Shown here: in pieces, positions 7,891 to 16,576 of the stretch | How the letters are laid out: every line of letters begins with the position of its first letter | Position numbering within the stretch: position 1 is the first letter of the stretch | Source of the DNA: Coleofasciculus sp937127375 | GTDB taxonomy: Bacteria > Cyanobacteriota > Cyanobacteriia > Cyanobacteriales > Coleofasciculaceae | Direction: 5' to 3' (one strand) | Length of the DNA stretch: 64,000 nucleotides | Assembly (NCBI GenBank): GCA_040218875.1 | Contig: JAVJQP010000027.1 | The notes under the pieces: model-generated | Databases searched by the model: none | Told to the model about the DNA's origin: nothing | The model's input: only the letters and a program-made list of their open reading frames with translations | Made by a program: the position numbers and the translations under genes

Positions 7891-10281
7891 ATGGAAACCA
7901 GCCATCTACGACTACAAGGAATGGGTTGCGCCTCTTGCGCCGCCACGATTGAACAAGCCATTCAAGGTGTTTCTGGCGTTGTTGACTGTAATGTTAACTT
8001 TGCCATGGAACAAGGTTCTGTAACCTATAATCCCAAAGCGACAACTTTAGACAGCATCCAACAAGCCGTCGCCGATGCAGGATATGGGGCGCATCCCTTA
8101 GATACCACCCAAATGGGTGAAGACACCGACGCCGAAAAAACCGCACGAGAAGCCCATCAACGGGATCTCAAACATAAAGTTATCGTCGGCGGCGTGATTA
8201 GTCTTCTCCTCGTGGTTGGTTCACTTCCGGCGATGACAGGATTACATATTCCCTACTTTCCCTCCTGGCTGCATAATGCTTGGGTGCAACTGGTTTTAAG
8301 TACACCTGTACTGTTTTGGTGCGGTCAATCTTTCTTTGTCGGCGCGTGGAAAGCCTTTAAACGCCATGGCGCGGATATGAATACACTGGTAGCGCTGGGG
8401 ACAGGTTCCGCTTATTTCTATTCTCTCTTTGTTACCTTTTTCCCTGGCTTTTTAATCGCCCAAGGCTTGTCACCGGATGTCTACTACGAACCCGCCGCCG
8501 TGATTATTACCCTCATTTTATTAGGGCGACTGTTGGAAAATCGGGCAAAAGGTCAAACCTCAGAAGCGATTCGTAAGTTAATGGGATTACAAGCGAAAAC
8601 AGCGCGAGTCATTCGTAAAGGAGAAGAGGTTGATATTCCGATTGAACAAGTTATTGTCGATGATGTTATAGTTGTTCGCCCTGGGGAAAAGATTCCCGTG
8701 GATGGAGAAGTAGTTGACGGGGCATCTACTATTGATGAATCTATGGTAACGGGTGAACCCATCCCGGTGAAAAAACAAGCTGGCGATGAAGTAATTGGCG
8801 CGACAATTAATAAAACCGGAAGTTTTAAATTCCGCGCCTCACGAGTGGGGAAAGATACGGTATTGGCGCAAATTGTCCAATTAGTCCAAGAGGCGCAAGG
8901 GTCAAAAGCCCCGATTCAGAAACTCGCGGATCAAGTCACAGGCTGGTTTGTACCCGTTGTAATTGCGGTTGCGATCGCGACGTTTGTGATCTGGTTTAAT
9001 GTGATGGGTAATGTTACCCTTGCCACGATTACTACGGTTGGGGTTTTAATTATTGCTTGTCCCTGTGCCTTAGGTTTAGCTACTCCGACATCCATTATGG
9101 TGGGGACTGGCTTAGGTGCAGAAAATGGCATTTTAATTAAAGGGGGAGATAGTTTAGAACTCGCCCATAAACTTCAGGCAATTGTCCTGGATAAAACGGG
9201 TACGATTACCCAAGGGAAACCCAGCGTAACTAACTATGTTACCGTCAAAGGAACAGCCGATCATCATGAAATAAAACTGCTCCGATTCGCCGCCGCTGTA
9301 GAACGGCTTTCCGAACATCCCTTAGCTGAAGCCATTGTTGATTATGCCAAATCTCAAGGCGTAGAATTCCCATTACCCGACGTACAAAACTTTGAAGCCG
9401 TTGCTGGAATGGGAGTACAAGGAGAAGTGGAGAATCACTTCATCCAAATTGGCACTCAACGCTGGATGAATGCATTAGAAATTGATACCCAATCCCTACA
9501 ATCTCAGAAACAAACCTGGGAAGCGGCGACAAAAACAACGGCTTGGATTGCTGTGGATGGTAAGATTGAGGGATTAGTCGGTATTGCTGATGCCATAAAA
9601 CCTTCTTCTGTGGAGGCGGTAAAGAAACTGCAACGCTTGGGGTTGCAAGTTGTCATGTTAACCGGAGATAATCAACAAACAGCAGACGCGATCGCACGAG
9701 AAATTGGTATCCAGCATGTCTTTGCCGAAGTGCGCCCCGATCAGAAATCCGATGTCATCCGTTCCCTACAAACCGAACCAATTAAGAAGACTCCACAATC
9801 AACAAATAGCCAGGGCGGGTTTAGTGAAATTAGTGGTTTTTTCCTAAATATTATCGGTAAAACCCGCCCCTACACTATCAACAATCAACATTCCAATCGG
9901 ATTGTTGCTATGGTAGGTGATGGAATTAATGACGCCCCCGCCTTAGCCCAAGCGGATGTGGGAATAGCGATTGGTACGGGTACGGATGTGGCTATGGCAG
10001 CCAGTGATATTACGTTGATTTCTGGGGATTTAAACGGGGTTGTCACGGCGATTCAACTTAGCCACGCCACGATGGGAAATATTCGCCAAAATCTGTTTTT
10101 TGCTTTTATTTATAACACCGCAGGGATTCCGATTGCGGCGGGAATTCTTTATCCCTTATTTGGTGTATTACTCAATCCCATTATAGCCGGAGGAGCCATG
10201 GCACTGAGTTCAATTTCTGTAGTCACAAATGCATTAAGATTACGGAATTTTAAGCCCCAAATTATCAGCGATCGCCTGTAG
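7891..10281 (+). CDS. Copper-transporting P1B-type ATPase
   Basis: This is a heavy-metal P-type ATPase that should move Cu(I) across the plasma or thylakoid membrane. The N-terminal HMA domain has MGCASC (residues 11-16). The transmembrane metal site is CPC at 390-392, the phosphorylation loop DKTGT starts at Asp434, the actuator has TGEP, the HP motif is SEHPLAE, and GDGINDAP starts at 676. ATG 7891 is preferred over ATG 7786 because AGGAG lies 6 bases upstream and the next residues begin the HMA domain. About 40 extra residues (near 628-668, before the GDGIND motif) are partly encoded by an inserted 63-bp repeat, in frame. PacS or CtaA function cannot be told apart. The gene behind it is a truncated cupredoxin-like gene, consistent with a copper role. 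Confidence 0.9.
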   Translation: METSHLRLQGMGCASCAATIEQAIQGVSGVVDCNVNFAMEQGSVTYNPKATTLDSIQQAVADAGYGAHPLDTTQMGEDTDAEKTAREAHQRDLKHKVIVGGVISLLLVVGSLPAMTGLHIPYFPSWLHNAWVQLVLSTPVLFWCGQSFFVGAWKAFKRHGADMNTLVALGTGSAYFYSLFVTFFPGFLIAQGLSPDVYYEPAAVIITLILLGRLLENRAKGQTSEAIRKLMGLQAKTARVIRKGEEVDIPIEQVIVDDVIVVRPGEKIPVDGEVVDGASTIDESMVTGEPIPVKKQAGDEVIGATINKTGSFKFRASRVGKDTVLAQIVQLVQEAQGSKAPIQKLADQVTGWFVPVVIAVAIATFVIWFNVMGNVTLATITTVGVLIIACPCALGLATPTSIMVGTGLGAENGILIKGGDSLELAHKLQAIVLDKTGTITQGKPSVTNYVTVKGTADHHEIKLLRFAAAVERLSEHPLAEAIVDYAKSQGVEFPLPDVQNFEAVAGMGVQGEVENHFIQIGTQRWMNALEIDTQSLQSQKQTWEAATKTTAWIAVDGKIEGLVGIADAIKPSSVEAVKKLQRLGLQVVMLTGDNQQTADAIAREIGIQHVFAEVRPDQKSDVIRSLQTEPIKKTPQSTNSQGGFSEISGFFLNIIGKTRPYTINNQHSNRIVAMVGDGINDAPALAQADVGIAIGTGTDVAMAASDITLISGDLNGVVTAIQLSHATMGNIRQNLFFAFIYNTAGIPIAAGILYPLFGVLLNPIIAGGAMALSSISVVTNALRLRNFKPQIISDRL
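9812..9874. repeat. GGGCGGGTTT element inserted inside ATPase gene
   Basis: The element starts AGGGCGGGTTTAGTGAAATT and ends AAAACCCGCCCCTACA. It is 63 bases long, a multiple of three with no stop in the ATPase frame, and adds 21 residues (QGGFSEISGF...IGKTRPYT). It falls in the variable stretch between the P-domain and the GDGIND motif. Confidence 0.85.
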
Positions 10282-10368
10282 GGGCGACCCGCTGAAATCA
10301 ATGAACAACTCAAATCTATTCAACTTTATCGGATCGCCCTTTATTAACCTTGAGGAGGAATCAAACCA

Positions 10369-10605
10369 ATGGCAACTAAACCTAAAATCTTAGCCTATCT
10401 GATTAGTTTAGGACTTATATTCGGAGTTGCTGTTAATCCGGCTATGGCTAAATTGTCAGAACATCAGTCCCAGAAAACGAGTCAATTTAGCAAAATTGAG
10501 CAACCGTTACTCCTGAAAGTGGGTGTTACTTTAGGAGGAGTTGTATTAATTGGTGCAGAACTTTGGTGGTTTTTATTAAGTAAACATCAATCCAACAAGT
10601 CTTGA
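10369..10605 (+). CDS. Small membrane protein, truncated cupredoxin-like
   Basis: The 78-residue product has a signal-like first segment (ILAYLISLGLIFGVAVNPAMA) and a second span (LLLKVGVTLGGVVLIGAELWWFLLSK). The second span and its flanks resemble the membrane anchor of cyanobacterial cupredoxin-domain proteins, which normally continue into a copper-binding beta-barrel. Here the frame stops (TGA) right after SKHQSNKS, and no His/Cys/Met copper site is present. A strong GAGGAGG ribosome site lies 10 bases before ATG. It follows the copper ATPase by 87 bases. It may be a genuine short protein, or a gene that has lost its cupredoxin domain. Confidence 0.6.
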   Translation: MATKPKILAYLISLGLIFGVAVNPAMAKLSEHQSQKTSQFSKIEQPLLLKVGVTLGGVVLIGAELWWFLLSKHQSNKS

Positions 10606-11253
10606 ATAAGAATCGGCGAAGACAGTGCAACAAAGTAGGGGAGCTGGGGGAGCCATGTAGAGACGCGCCATGGCGCGTCTGGGAACTCTTTGAGCCGGGA
10701 CACTGTAGCTAAAAATTAGGGTGGGCAATGGTTGTGGCTTAAGTTGACACCCATGAGTGTGGGGAACATCCTGTGAAAAGTGAGATCATGCTTGGCAACT
10801 CATCGCCTAGTCACAATGGGAAAATGGGAAACCAACATTCTTTATAATCGGGACGAACTGGCGATGGTAGCTATTCACCAGAGAGATAAACCCAAGCTTT
10901 ACGATGCCTATACCATAAAACCGTTAGAGCTATCTCGCTCTACCAACGGTGTGTATCAGCATTCCAAATGGCATAGTGAGGGAGACATCCTAAACTGTCA
11001 ACATCTGTTTTAAATGCTATTCGTGATCCTAATAACGAGATCTATCTGAGTGTTGAATGAAATTTGCCTGGGTTTTTATGAAAGTTCGCTTTTGTTCTAC
11101 TTTTTATAGCTTGGAGACTTTTTCTGTGGAACCTTATGGCTGAGACTGGCGCTAAAGCGCAACTACAAGCGCAACTACAAGCGCGATGACAAGCACAAGG
11201 AGGAACCGGGATAATCTAGATAGGGCATTTCTCTAGCTAGGTGATGAATCTTT
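10606..11253. other. Gene-poor spacer with palindromes
   Basis: The stretch holds the palindrome AGACGCGCCATGGCGCGTCT (10661-10680), short tandem GCGCAACTACAA units near 11158-11190, and an open frame at 10780-11013 with no recognisable domain, no ribosome site and no family likeness. I do not support a gene here. Confidence 0.5.
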
Positions 11254-13251
11254 ATGACTGCTTCCACTCCCCGTTTCCCCGATATCCAAAACCACTGGGC
11301 GCGTTCTTTTATTGAAGGGTTAGCCCTGGTGGGTATGATTAGTGGCTTTCCCGATGGGCGTTTTCGTCCTAATGATCCGATGAGTCGGGCGCAGTTTGCG
11401 GCGTTGTTACAGAATGCTTTTTCTAAACCGAGTAAACGCCCAAATGTTCCGTTTGTGGATGTTCCTACTAAACATTGGGCAACTGGGGCGATTGCTAAGG
11501 CGTATCAAACCGGGTTTATGTCGGGGTATCCGGGAAATCGGTTTCGCCCAGAGGCGAGTATAGCCAGAGTGGAGGTGTTGGTGTCTCTAATCACGGGATT
11601 GGAGATAACTACTGCTGGATTAACGGAGGTGAAAGCCGCCCTAGGGGAACTCTATGATGATTTTGGTGACATTCCCAACTATGCTATTGATCGGATTGCG
11701 ATCGCAACCAATACGGGAATGGTGGTGAATTATCCCCAACTTAAGCGCTTCAATCCCCTCCAAGCCGCCACCCGTGCAGATGTTGCGGCGTTTATTTACC
11801 AGGCGTTAGTCTATACGGGTGAACTTGACGCCATTGGTTCAGACTATATTATCGTGCGCCAGAAAACCCTGAAACTGAGCCATCAACGGGAGTTTCGTGG
11901 GGTGTGGGTAGCGACAGTCTGGAACATCGATTGGCCCCCCCAACGAGGCTTATCTGTCGCCCAACAGCAACGGGAATTGTTACAAATTATTGACCGCATG
12001 GCTGAACTTCAGTTAAATGCGTTAATCTTGCAAGTTCGACCTACAGGTGATGCCTTTTATGCCTCCCCGTTAGAACCCTGGAGTGAATGGTTAACCGGCA
12101 TACAAGGTCAAGCTCCCGATCCTTATTATGACCCCTTAGAGTTTGCGATCGCGGCTTGTCATCAGCGCAATATTGAACTCCACGCCTGGTTTAACCCCTA
12201 CCGCGCCAAAACTTCTTCCCAAAGTTCCACCAATGTCGCCCCTCATATTAGCGTCACCCATCCCGAATACGTGTATAAATATGGCAATCAGCAGTGGATG
12301 GACCCTGGGGTGAAAGTAGTTCAAGATTTAACCTATAACGTAATCATGGATGTCGTGCGGCGCTACGACGTTGATGGCATTCATCTGGATGATTATTTTT
12401 ATCCCTATCCCATCGCGGGAGAAGAGTTCCCCGATGAAAAAACATATAACGCTTATCAAGCCGAAGGCGGCACTCTTAGCTTAAGTGATTGGCGGCGGGA
12501 AAATGTGAATCAAATGGTGCAGCGCCTTTATACCGGAATTCGCGCTACTAAGAAACATGTTAAATTTGGCATTAGTCCCTTTGGCATTTATCGTCCCGGA
12601 CAACCACCTCAAATTAAAGGCTTAGATCAATACGAATCCCTCTATGCTGACCCGAAACAATGGTTAGAAGCAGGATGGATTGATTATATCGCCCCGCAAT
12701 TATACTGGCGCATTGACCCCCCCGCCCAAAGTTATCCCGTTCTCCTGCAATGGTGGACAGACAATAATCCCAAACAGCGCCATATTTATCCCGGCAATCG
12801 GTTAAGTATGTTGGATGCTCAAGACTGGTCTTTCTTAGAATATGAACGGCAAGTTGATATTACCCGCAACCTGGCTCCCCAACTCTCCCTCGGCAATATC
12901 TTTTATAACATGAAAGTCTTTAATGAAAATCGTTTGGGAGTGGTTGAAAAGTTCCAAGCCTCTGTTTATAATCAACCCGCCTTATCTCCAACCATGTCGT
13001 GGCTGAGTGATACACCGCCAGCGATTCCGGTTCGGGTGAGAGTGATTGGAAATAAGCTAATTTGGAATGCAGCGATTAACGCCAAGATTCGCTCTTGGAC
13101 AGTGTATCAGCAGCAAGGCGAAAACTGGACACTGCACAAAATTTTGCCAGAGGAGATAACCGAGGCAGAATTAGCACCGGGAACCTATGCGGTATGTGCT
13201 GTAGACAGACTAGCGAATGAAAGTTTAGGCGTTGTGGCGTCTATTCAATAA
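11254..13251 (+). CDS. SLH-domain GHL10-type glycoside hydrolase
   Basis: This 665-residue protein has three S-layer-homology repeats in the first 190 or so residues (FPDIQNHWARSFIEGLALVG, FVDVPTKHWATGAIAKAY, and a third ending FNPLQAATRADVAAFIYQAL). It then has a GHL10/DUF187 (PF02638) TIM-barrel glycosidase from about residue 212 (REFRGVWVATVWNIDWPPQ) to about 560. Typical barrel blocks are LNALILQVRPTGDAFY, IELHAWFNPYRA, VDGIHLDDYFYP (acidic catalytic region) and IDYIAPQLYW. A short beta-sandwich-like tail follows. SLH repeats suggest attachment to the cell wall, yet no signal peptide is visible at MTASTPRFPD. The ATG follows GCTAGGTGATGAATCTTT. Substrate unknown; similar proteins are linked to peptidoglycan or polysaccharide. 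Confidence 0.85.
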   Translation: MTASTPRFPDIQNHWARSFIEGLALVGMISGFPDGRFRPNDPMSRAQFAALLQNAFSKPSKRPNVPFVDVPTKHWATGAIAKAYQTGFMSGYPGNRFRPEASIARVEVLVSLITGLEITTAGLTEVKAALGELYDDFGDIPNYAIDRIAIATNTGMVVNYPQLKRFNPLQAATRADVAAFIYQALVYTGELDAIGSDYIIVRQKTLKLSHQREFRGVWVATVWNIDWPPQRGLSVAQQQRELLQIIDRMAELQLNALILQVRPTGDAFYASPLEPWSEWLTGIQGQAPDPYYDPLEFAIAACHQRNIELHAWFNPYRAKTSSQSSTNVAPHISVTHPEYVYKYGNQQWMDPGVKVVQDLTYNVIMDVVRRYDVDGIHLDDYFYPYPIAGEEFPDEKTYNAYQAEGGTLSLSDWRRENVNQMVQRLYTGIRATKKHVKFGISPFGIYRPGQPPQIKGLDQYESLYADPKQWLEAGWIDYIAPQLYWRIDPPAQSYPVLLQWWTDNNPKQRHIYPGNRLSMLDAQDWSFLEYERQVDITRNLAPQLSLGNIFYNMKVFNENRLGVVEKFQASVYNQPALSPTMSWLSDTPPAIPVRVRVIGNKLIWNAAINAKIRSWTVYQQQGENWTLHKILPEEITEAELAPGTYAVCAVDRLANESLGVVASIQ

Positions 13252-13422
13252 TGTCTTTGAGATGTGGAAATCAGGGTAGACAAAGGGAACGGGGAACAGG
13301 GAACAGGGAACAGTAAGGGTTTGGGGGGGTTACAAAACTTAATTAGCGTACCGTTTTCTTTTGTCCGACTACTTATAGATGTTCTAACTGCTATTACTAG
13401 ACTAATAATCTTGGGCAAAGAT

Positions 13423-14043
13423 ATGAATACTGTCACCTTAAATTTAGACACCATTCACTTAACTGACGAACAATTCTATCAATTATGTCAAAATAATCGC
13501 GAGTTTAACTTTGAAAGCACAGCGAAGGGAGAATTAATTATCATGCCACCCGTTGGCGGAGAAAGTGGGAATCGAGACTCTGAACTGATTGCCGATTTGG
13601 TCATCTGGAATCGGCAAAATGCCCTAGGTTTTACTTTCAGTTCCTCCACAATATTTAAGTTACCCAATGGTGCGAAACGTTCCCCAGATGCGGCTTGGAT
13701 TCGCCGAGAACGCTGGGAAGCGCTCCCCCCTGAACAACGGCGCAAATTTCCCCCGATTGCACCTGATTTTGTCATCGAATTAAGGTCAGTTACAGACGAT
13801 TTGCAACCGTTACGTGACAAAATGCAAGAATACATGGATGCGGGAGTGCAATTGGCATGGTTAATTAACCCCCAACCGCAGCAAGTGGAAATTTATCGCC
13901 GGGGACAGCCAGTAGAACTACGAAATCTGCCGACAGAATTATCGGGGGAACCCCTATTACCAGGATTTCTAGCAGTAGACACATCGATTAGGACGTTCGG
14001 CACCATTGTAGAGACGTTGCATGCAACGTCTCTACATAAATGA
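13423..14043 (+). CDS. Uma2 family protein, tandem copy A
   Basis: This is a DUF820/Uma2 nuclease-like protein of 206 residues from the ATG at 13423 (MNTVTLNLDTIHLTDEQFYQ). The frame is open upstream to 13264, but that part is repeat-derived. Blocks include GELIIMPPVGGESGN near residue 36, SPDAAWI near residue 87 (active-site Asp) and PDFVIELRS near residue 115 (Glu). It is closely related to copy B at 14486-15073; the 10-base leader GGGCAAAGAT before both ATGs is also shared, so the pair arose by tandem duplication. The last 11 codons are made by a palindromic repeat (14008-14034), so the C-terminus VETLHATSLHK is not ancestral. Confidence 0.8.
   Translation: MNTVTLNLDTIHLTDEQFYQLCQNNREFNFESTAKGELIIMPPVGGESGNRDSELIADLVIWNRQNALGFTFSSSTIFKLPNGAKRSPDAAWIRRERWEALPPEQRRKFPPIAPDFVIELRSVTDDLQPLRDKMQEYMDAGVQLAWLINPQPQQVEIYRRGQPVELRNLPTELSGEPLLPGFLAVDTSIRTFGTIVETLHATSLHK
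14008..14034. repeat. 26-bp GAGACG palindrome
   Basis: GTAGAGACGTTGC and GCAACGTCTCTAC are perfect reverse complements. This copy forms the final codons of Uma2 copy A. Relatives lie at 10658, 27174, 29208, 38270, 39478, 39944 and 42339. Confidence 0.9.
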
Positions 14044-14159
14044 TGTATCCTAACCGCTATGGCGGTTGCTATAGCTTAACTTTATCTGCCTATTTGTAAT
14101 ACTATATAATTTTAAATATGATTTACAGCGCTTTGCGCTGTAATAAAGTACAGTAGATC

Positions 14160-14467
14160 AAAGTCCCCCTTCAGATCCCCCTCCCGTCCCCCTTTTGATC
14201 CCCCTTCCGTCCCCCTTTTAGATCCCCCTTCCGTCCCCCTTTTAGATCCCCCTTCCGTCCCCCTTAAAAAGGGGGAGACCAAAGGATGCGGGAGCTTTTT
14301 GTTCCATGGGGGAGACCAAAGGATGCGGGAGCTTTTTGTTCCATGGGGGAGACCAAAGGATGCGGGAGCTTTTTGTTCCATGGGGGAAGCCAAAGGATGC
14401 GGGAGCTTTTGGTTCCATGGGGGATTTAGGGGGATCGACAATGTACCGCATAGCAGAGCAAACTGCT
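14160..14467. repeat. Tandem repeats between the Uma2 copies
   Basis: Two arrays adjoin. At 14160-14265 there are about four 24-bp units of GATCCCCCTTCCGTCCCCCT. At 14272-14419 there are four 37-bp units with GGATGCGGGAGCTTTTTGTT, the last a variant. The second array plus its right flank is duplicated at the very start of the window (1-127). Units follow one another without spacers, so it is not CRISPR. Confidence 0.9.
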
Positions 14468-14485
14468 GTAAGCTAGGGCAAAGAT

Positions 14486-15073
14486 ATGAATACTGTAACC
14501 TTAAATTTAAACACCATTCCTTTAACCGACGAACAGTTCTATCAATTATGTCAAAATAATCGCGAGTTTAACTTTGAAACGACGGCGAAGGGAGAATTAA
14601 TTATTATGCCACCCGTAGGCGGAGAAAGTGGAAATCGAGAAGCCGAATTAATTATCGATTTGGGAATCTGGAACCGACAAACTACCCTGGGTTATACCTT
14701 CAGCTCCTCCACAATATTTAAGTTACCCAATGGCGCTAAACGTTCCCCAGATGCGGCTTGGATTCGCCAAAAACGCTGGGAAGCGCTAACGCCTGAACAA
14801 CGGCGCAAATTTCCCCCGATTGCACCAGATTTTGTCATCGAATTAAGGTCAGCTACAGACGATTTGCAACTGTTGCGTGACAAAATGCAAGAATACATGG
14901 ATGCGGGAGTGGAATTGGCATGGTTAATTAACCCCCAACAGCAGCAAGTGGAAATTTATCGCCGGGGACAGCCAGTAGAACTACGAAATTTGCCGACAGA
15001 ATTATCGGGTGAAACCCTATTACCAGGATTTAGCTTGAGTTTATCGGCGTATAGAGATAATACGCTTGCTTAA
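14486..15073 (+). CDS. Uma2 family protein, tandem copy B
   Basis: The 195-residue product differs from copy A mainly at scattered positions (for example NTIPL for DTIHL, ESGNREAELIIDLGIWNRQ). It keeps the Uma2 motifs SPDAAWI and PDFVIELRS and the helix EYMDAGVELAWLINP. Its C-terminus (LLPGFSLSLSAYRDNTLA) looks like the original family end, unlike copy A. The ATG is preceded by GGGCAAAGAT as in copy A. Function unknown beyond the nuclease-like fold. Confidence 0.8.
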   Translation: MNTVTLNLNTIPLTDEQFYQLCQNNREFNFETTAKGELIIMPPVGGESGNREAELIIDLGIWNRQTTLGYTFSSSTIFKLPNGAKRSPDAAWIRQKRWEALTPEQRRKFPPIAPDFVIELRSATDDLQLLRDKMQEYMDAGVELAWLINPQQQQVEIYRRGQPVELRNLPTELSGETLLPGFSLSLSAYRDNTLA

Positions 15074-15089
15074 GCAGATACCATAAACC

Positions 15090-16382
15090 TTATTCGGTTT
15101 GGTCTTCTGGCTTCTGCTCCTTGGCTTTTACTCGCTTCCTAACTTTACTTGGCTTCGGCTTTTTGGCTTCTGGCTTCTGCTCCTCTGTAGTCGATTTCTG
15201 TTCTTGGGCTTCTGGCTTCTGCTCATCTGTACTAGGCTGTTGCTCTTTCGTTTCTACCTTCGGCTCTTTGGCTTCTGGCTTCTGCTCCTCTGTCGTAGGT
15301 TTCTGTTCTTGGGCTTCTGGCTTCTGCTCATCTGTACTAGGCTGTTGCTCTTTCGTTTCTACCTTCGGCTTTTTGTATGGCTTCTGCCGTTTTATACTCG
15401 GCTTCTGCTCTGTGCCTTCTGACTGCTGTTCTTTCCCTTCTGGCTTGTGCCTTCCCGTACTCGGCTTCTGCGGTGACTTATTCTGCCGTTTCTCCTGCTG
15501 TACGGCTGTCTTGTCAGCTTTGGACGCCTTCAAAAACTTAGGTGCTTTATCCAAGGGTGGTGCTAACAGAGCATCAAACTCAAAAAGATTCCGAGTGGGC
15601 AAAAATTTAGCCTTGACTTGAATAAATGCCGGATGTCCTTGCTCCTCTTTGGGGGTTTTGGGATTGAATCGGAATGGCTTAACCGGAGAATCTTTCCACA
15701 TCAACGGGAGGTGAGACGCCTTCATAAACCTCACCTTTTGCGCTGGTTCAGCTTGCTTGATATAATCTAAGCGATCGCGATTGAAATTACGGAAAATCGA
15801 GACAACGGGTCCTCGACAAACAGGTATAAATTGCCACAAACCACGCAGCTGAAATTCAAAATCGTCCAATTGTGCCGCAACGCCATCGGGTTCTCCTTTC
15901 GAGAATCCTACCAACTGAAAGGAAATCTGATGCGACTTAGTGCGTTGAGGAAAGTGGATTACTCTGGGGTAAACGATTAATCGTTGAGTCGCTTCGCCAG
16001 TGTTTTTGATTTCCAGTTTCAGAGCGTTGAAAGCCTTGCGTAATCGAGATGTATAAAACAAGGGATAGTCTCGACCCGCCATAGTAAGCATAGCCCGCCC
16101 CTCCTCTGACCAGCTAACATCACCGACGACGATTCCAATCGCTTGGAAGATAATTCCATCATTTTCTGATTCCTTTGTTTCCTCCTCAGGAGTGTCAGAT
16201 GTTTCAGGTGTATCAGATGTTTCAGATGTTTCAGATGTTTCAGATGTATCCGGTGTTTCAGGTGTTTCAGATGTTTCAGATGTATCCGATGTTTCAGGTG
16301 TTTCAGGCTTTTCTGGCTTTTTAGGTGTGTCAGGTGTTTCAGGTGTTGCTGTCGTCTGTTCGAGTTCTGGCTCTGTCATCAT
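15090..16382 (-). CDS. Conserved protein with long disordered tails
   Basis: The 430-residue product has three parts. Residues 1-75 are acidic, built from TPETSDTSET-type repeats. Residues 76-290 form a folded-looking domain (IIFQAIGIVVGDVSWSEEGR, LFYTSRLRKAFNALKLEI, LRGLWQFIPVCRGPVVSIFR) of a kind I associate only with uncharacterised cyanobacterial proteins. Residues 291-430 are Lys/Glu/Gln/Pro-rich, with a 35-residue unit (PKVETKEQQPSTDEQKPEAQ...) repeated twice and half-units elsewhere. No signal peptide or membrane span is visible. The start MMTEPELEQTT has no strong ribosome site. No function can be assigned. Confidence 0.7.
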   Translation of the reverse strand: MMTEPELEQTTATPETPDTPKKPEKPETPETSDTSETSETPETPDTSETSETSETSDTPETSDTPEEETKESENDGIIFQAIGIVVGDVSWSEEGRAMLTMAGRDYPLFYTSRLRKAFNALKLEIKNTGEATQRLIVYPRVIHFPQRTKSHQISFQLVGFSKGEPDGVAAQLDDFEFQLRGLWQFIPVCRGPVVSIFRNFNRDRLDYIKQAEPAQKVRFMKASHLPLMWKDSPVKPFRFNPKTPKEEQGHPAFIQVKAKFLPTRNLFEFDALLAPPLDKAPKFLKASKADKTAVQQEKRQNKSPQKPSTGRHKPEGKEQQSEGTEQKPSIKRQKPYKKPKVETKEQQPSTDEQKPEAQEQKPTTEEQKPEAKEPKVETKEQQPSTDEQKPEAQEQKSTTEEQKPEAKKPKPSKVRKRVKAKEQKPEDQTE

Positions 16383-16576
16383 GGCTGCTGCTGACTTTTT
16401 CGTTCAGGGTAGCATTAGAAGCTATATTCCGTCGCCAATTGCGGTACGTTGATTCAATTACAACCGACTGAAATTCTTATCCAGTCGTGTTTGGACGCCT
16501 GTAAGCGGTTTGCTGGGGGCGTTGAATCTCTGGCGAATTATGGCAATTAGTGCGGCTGCGGTTTCCAGAATGCGAT

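Noticed and set aside
10780..11013. 77-codon open frame
   Set aside because: No ribosome site, no recognisable domain, and set in repeat-rich DNA.
14272..14419. 37-bp repeats that match CRISPR repeat length
   Set aside because: Units follow each other directly with no spacers.
14112..14451. Open frames giving GTKSSRILW-like repeat peptides
   Set aside because: They come from the 24-bp and 37-bp tandem repeats and vanish outside them.
15099..15621. Antisense frames rich in Cys, Phe and Leu
   Set aside because: They are the complement of the Lys/Glu/Gln repeat tail of the gene at 15090-16382.
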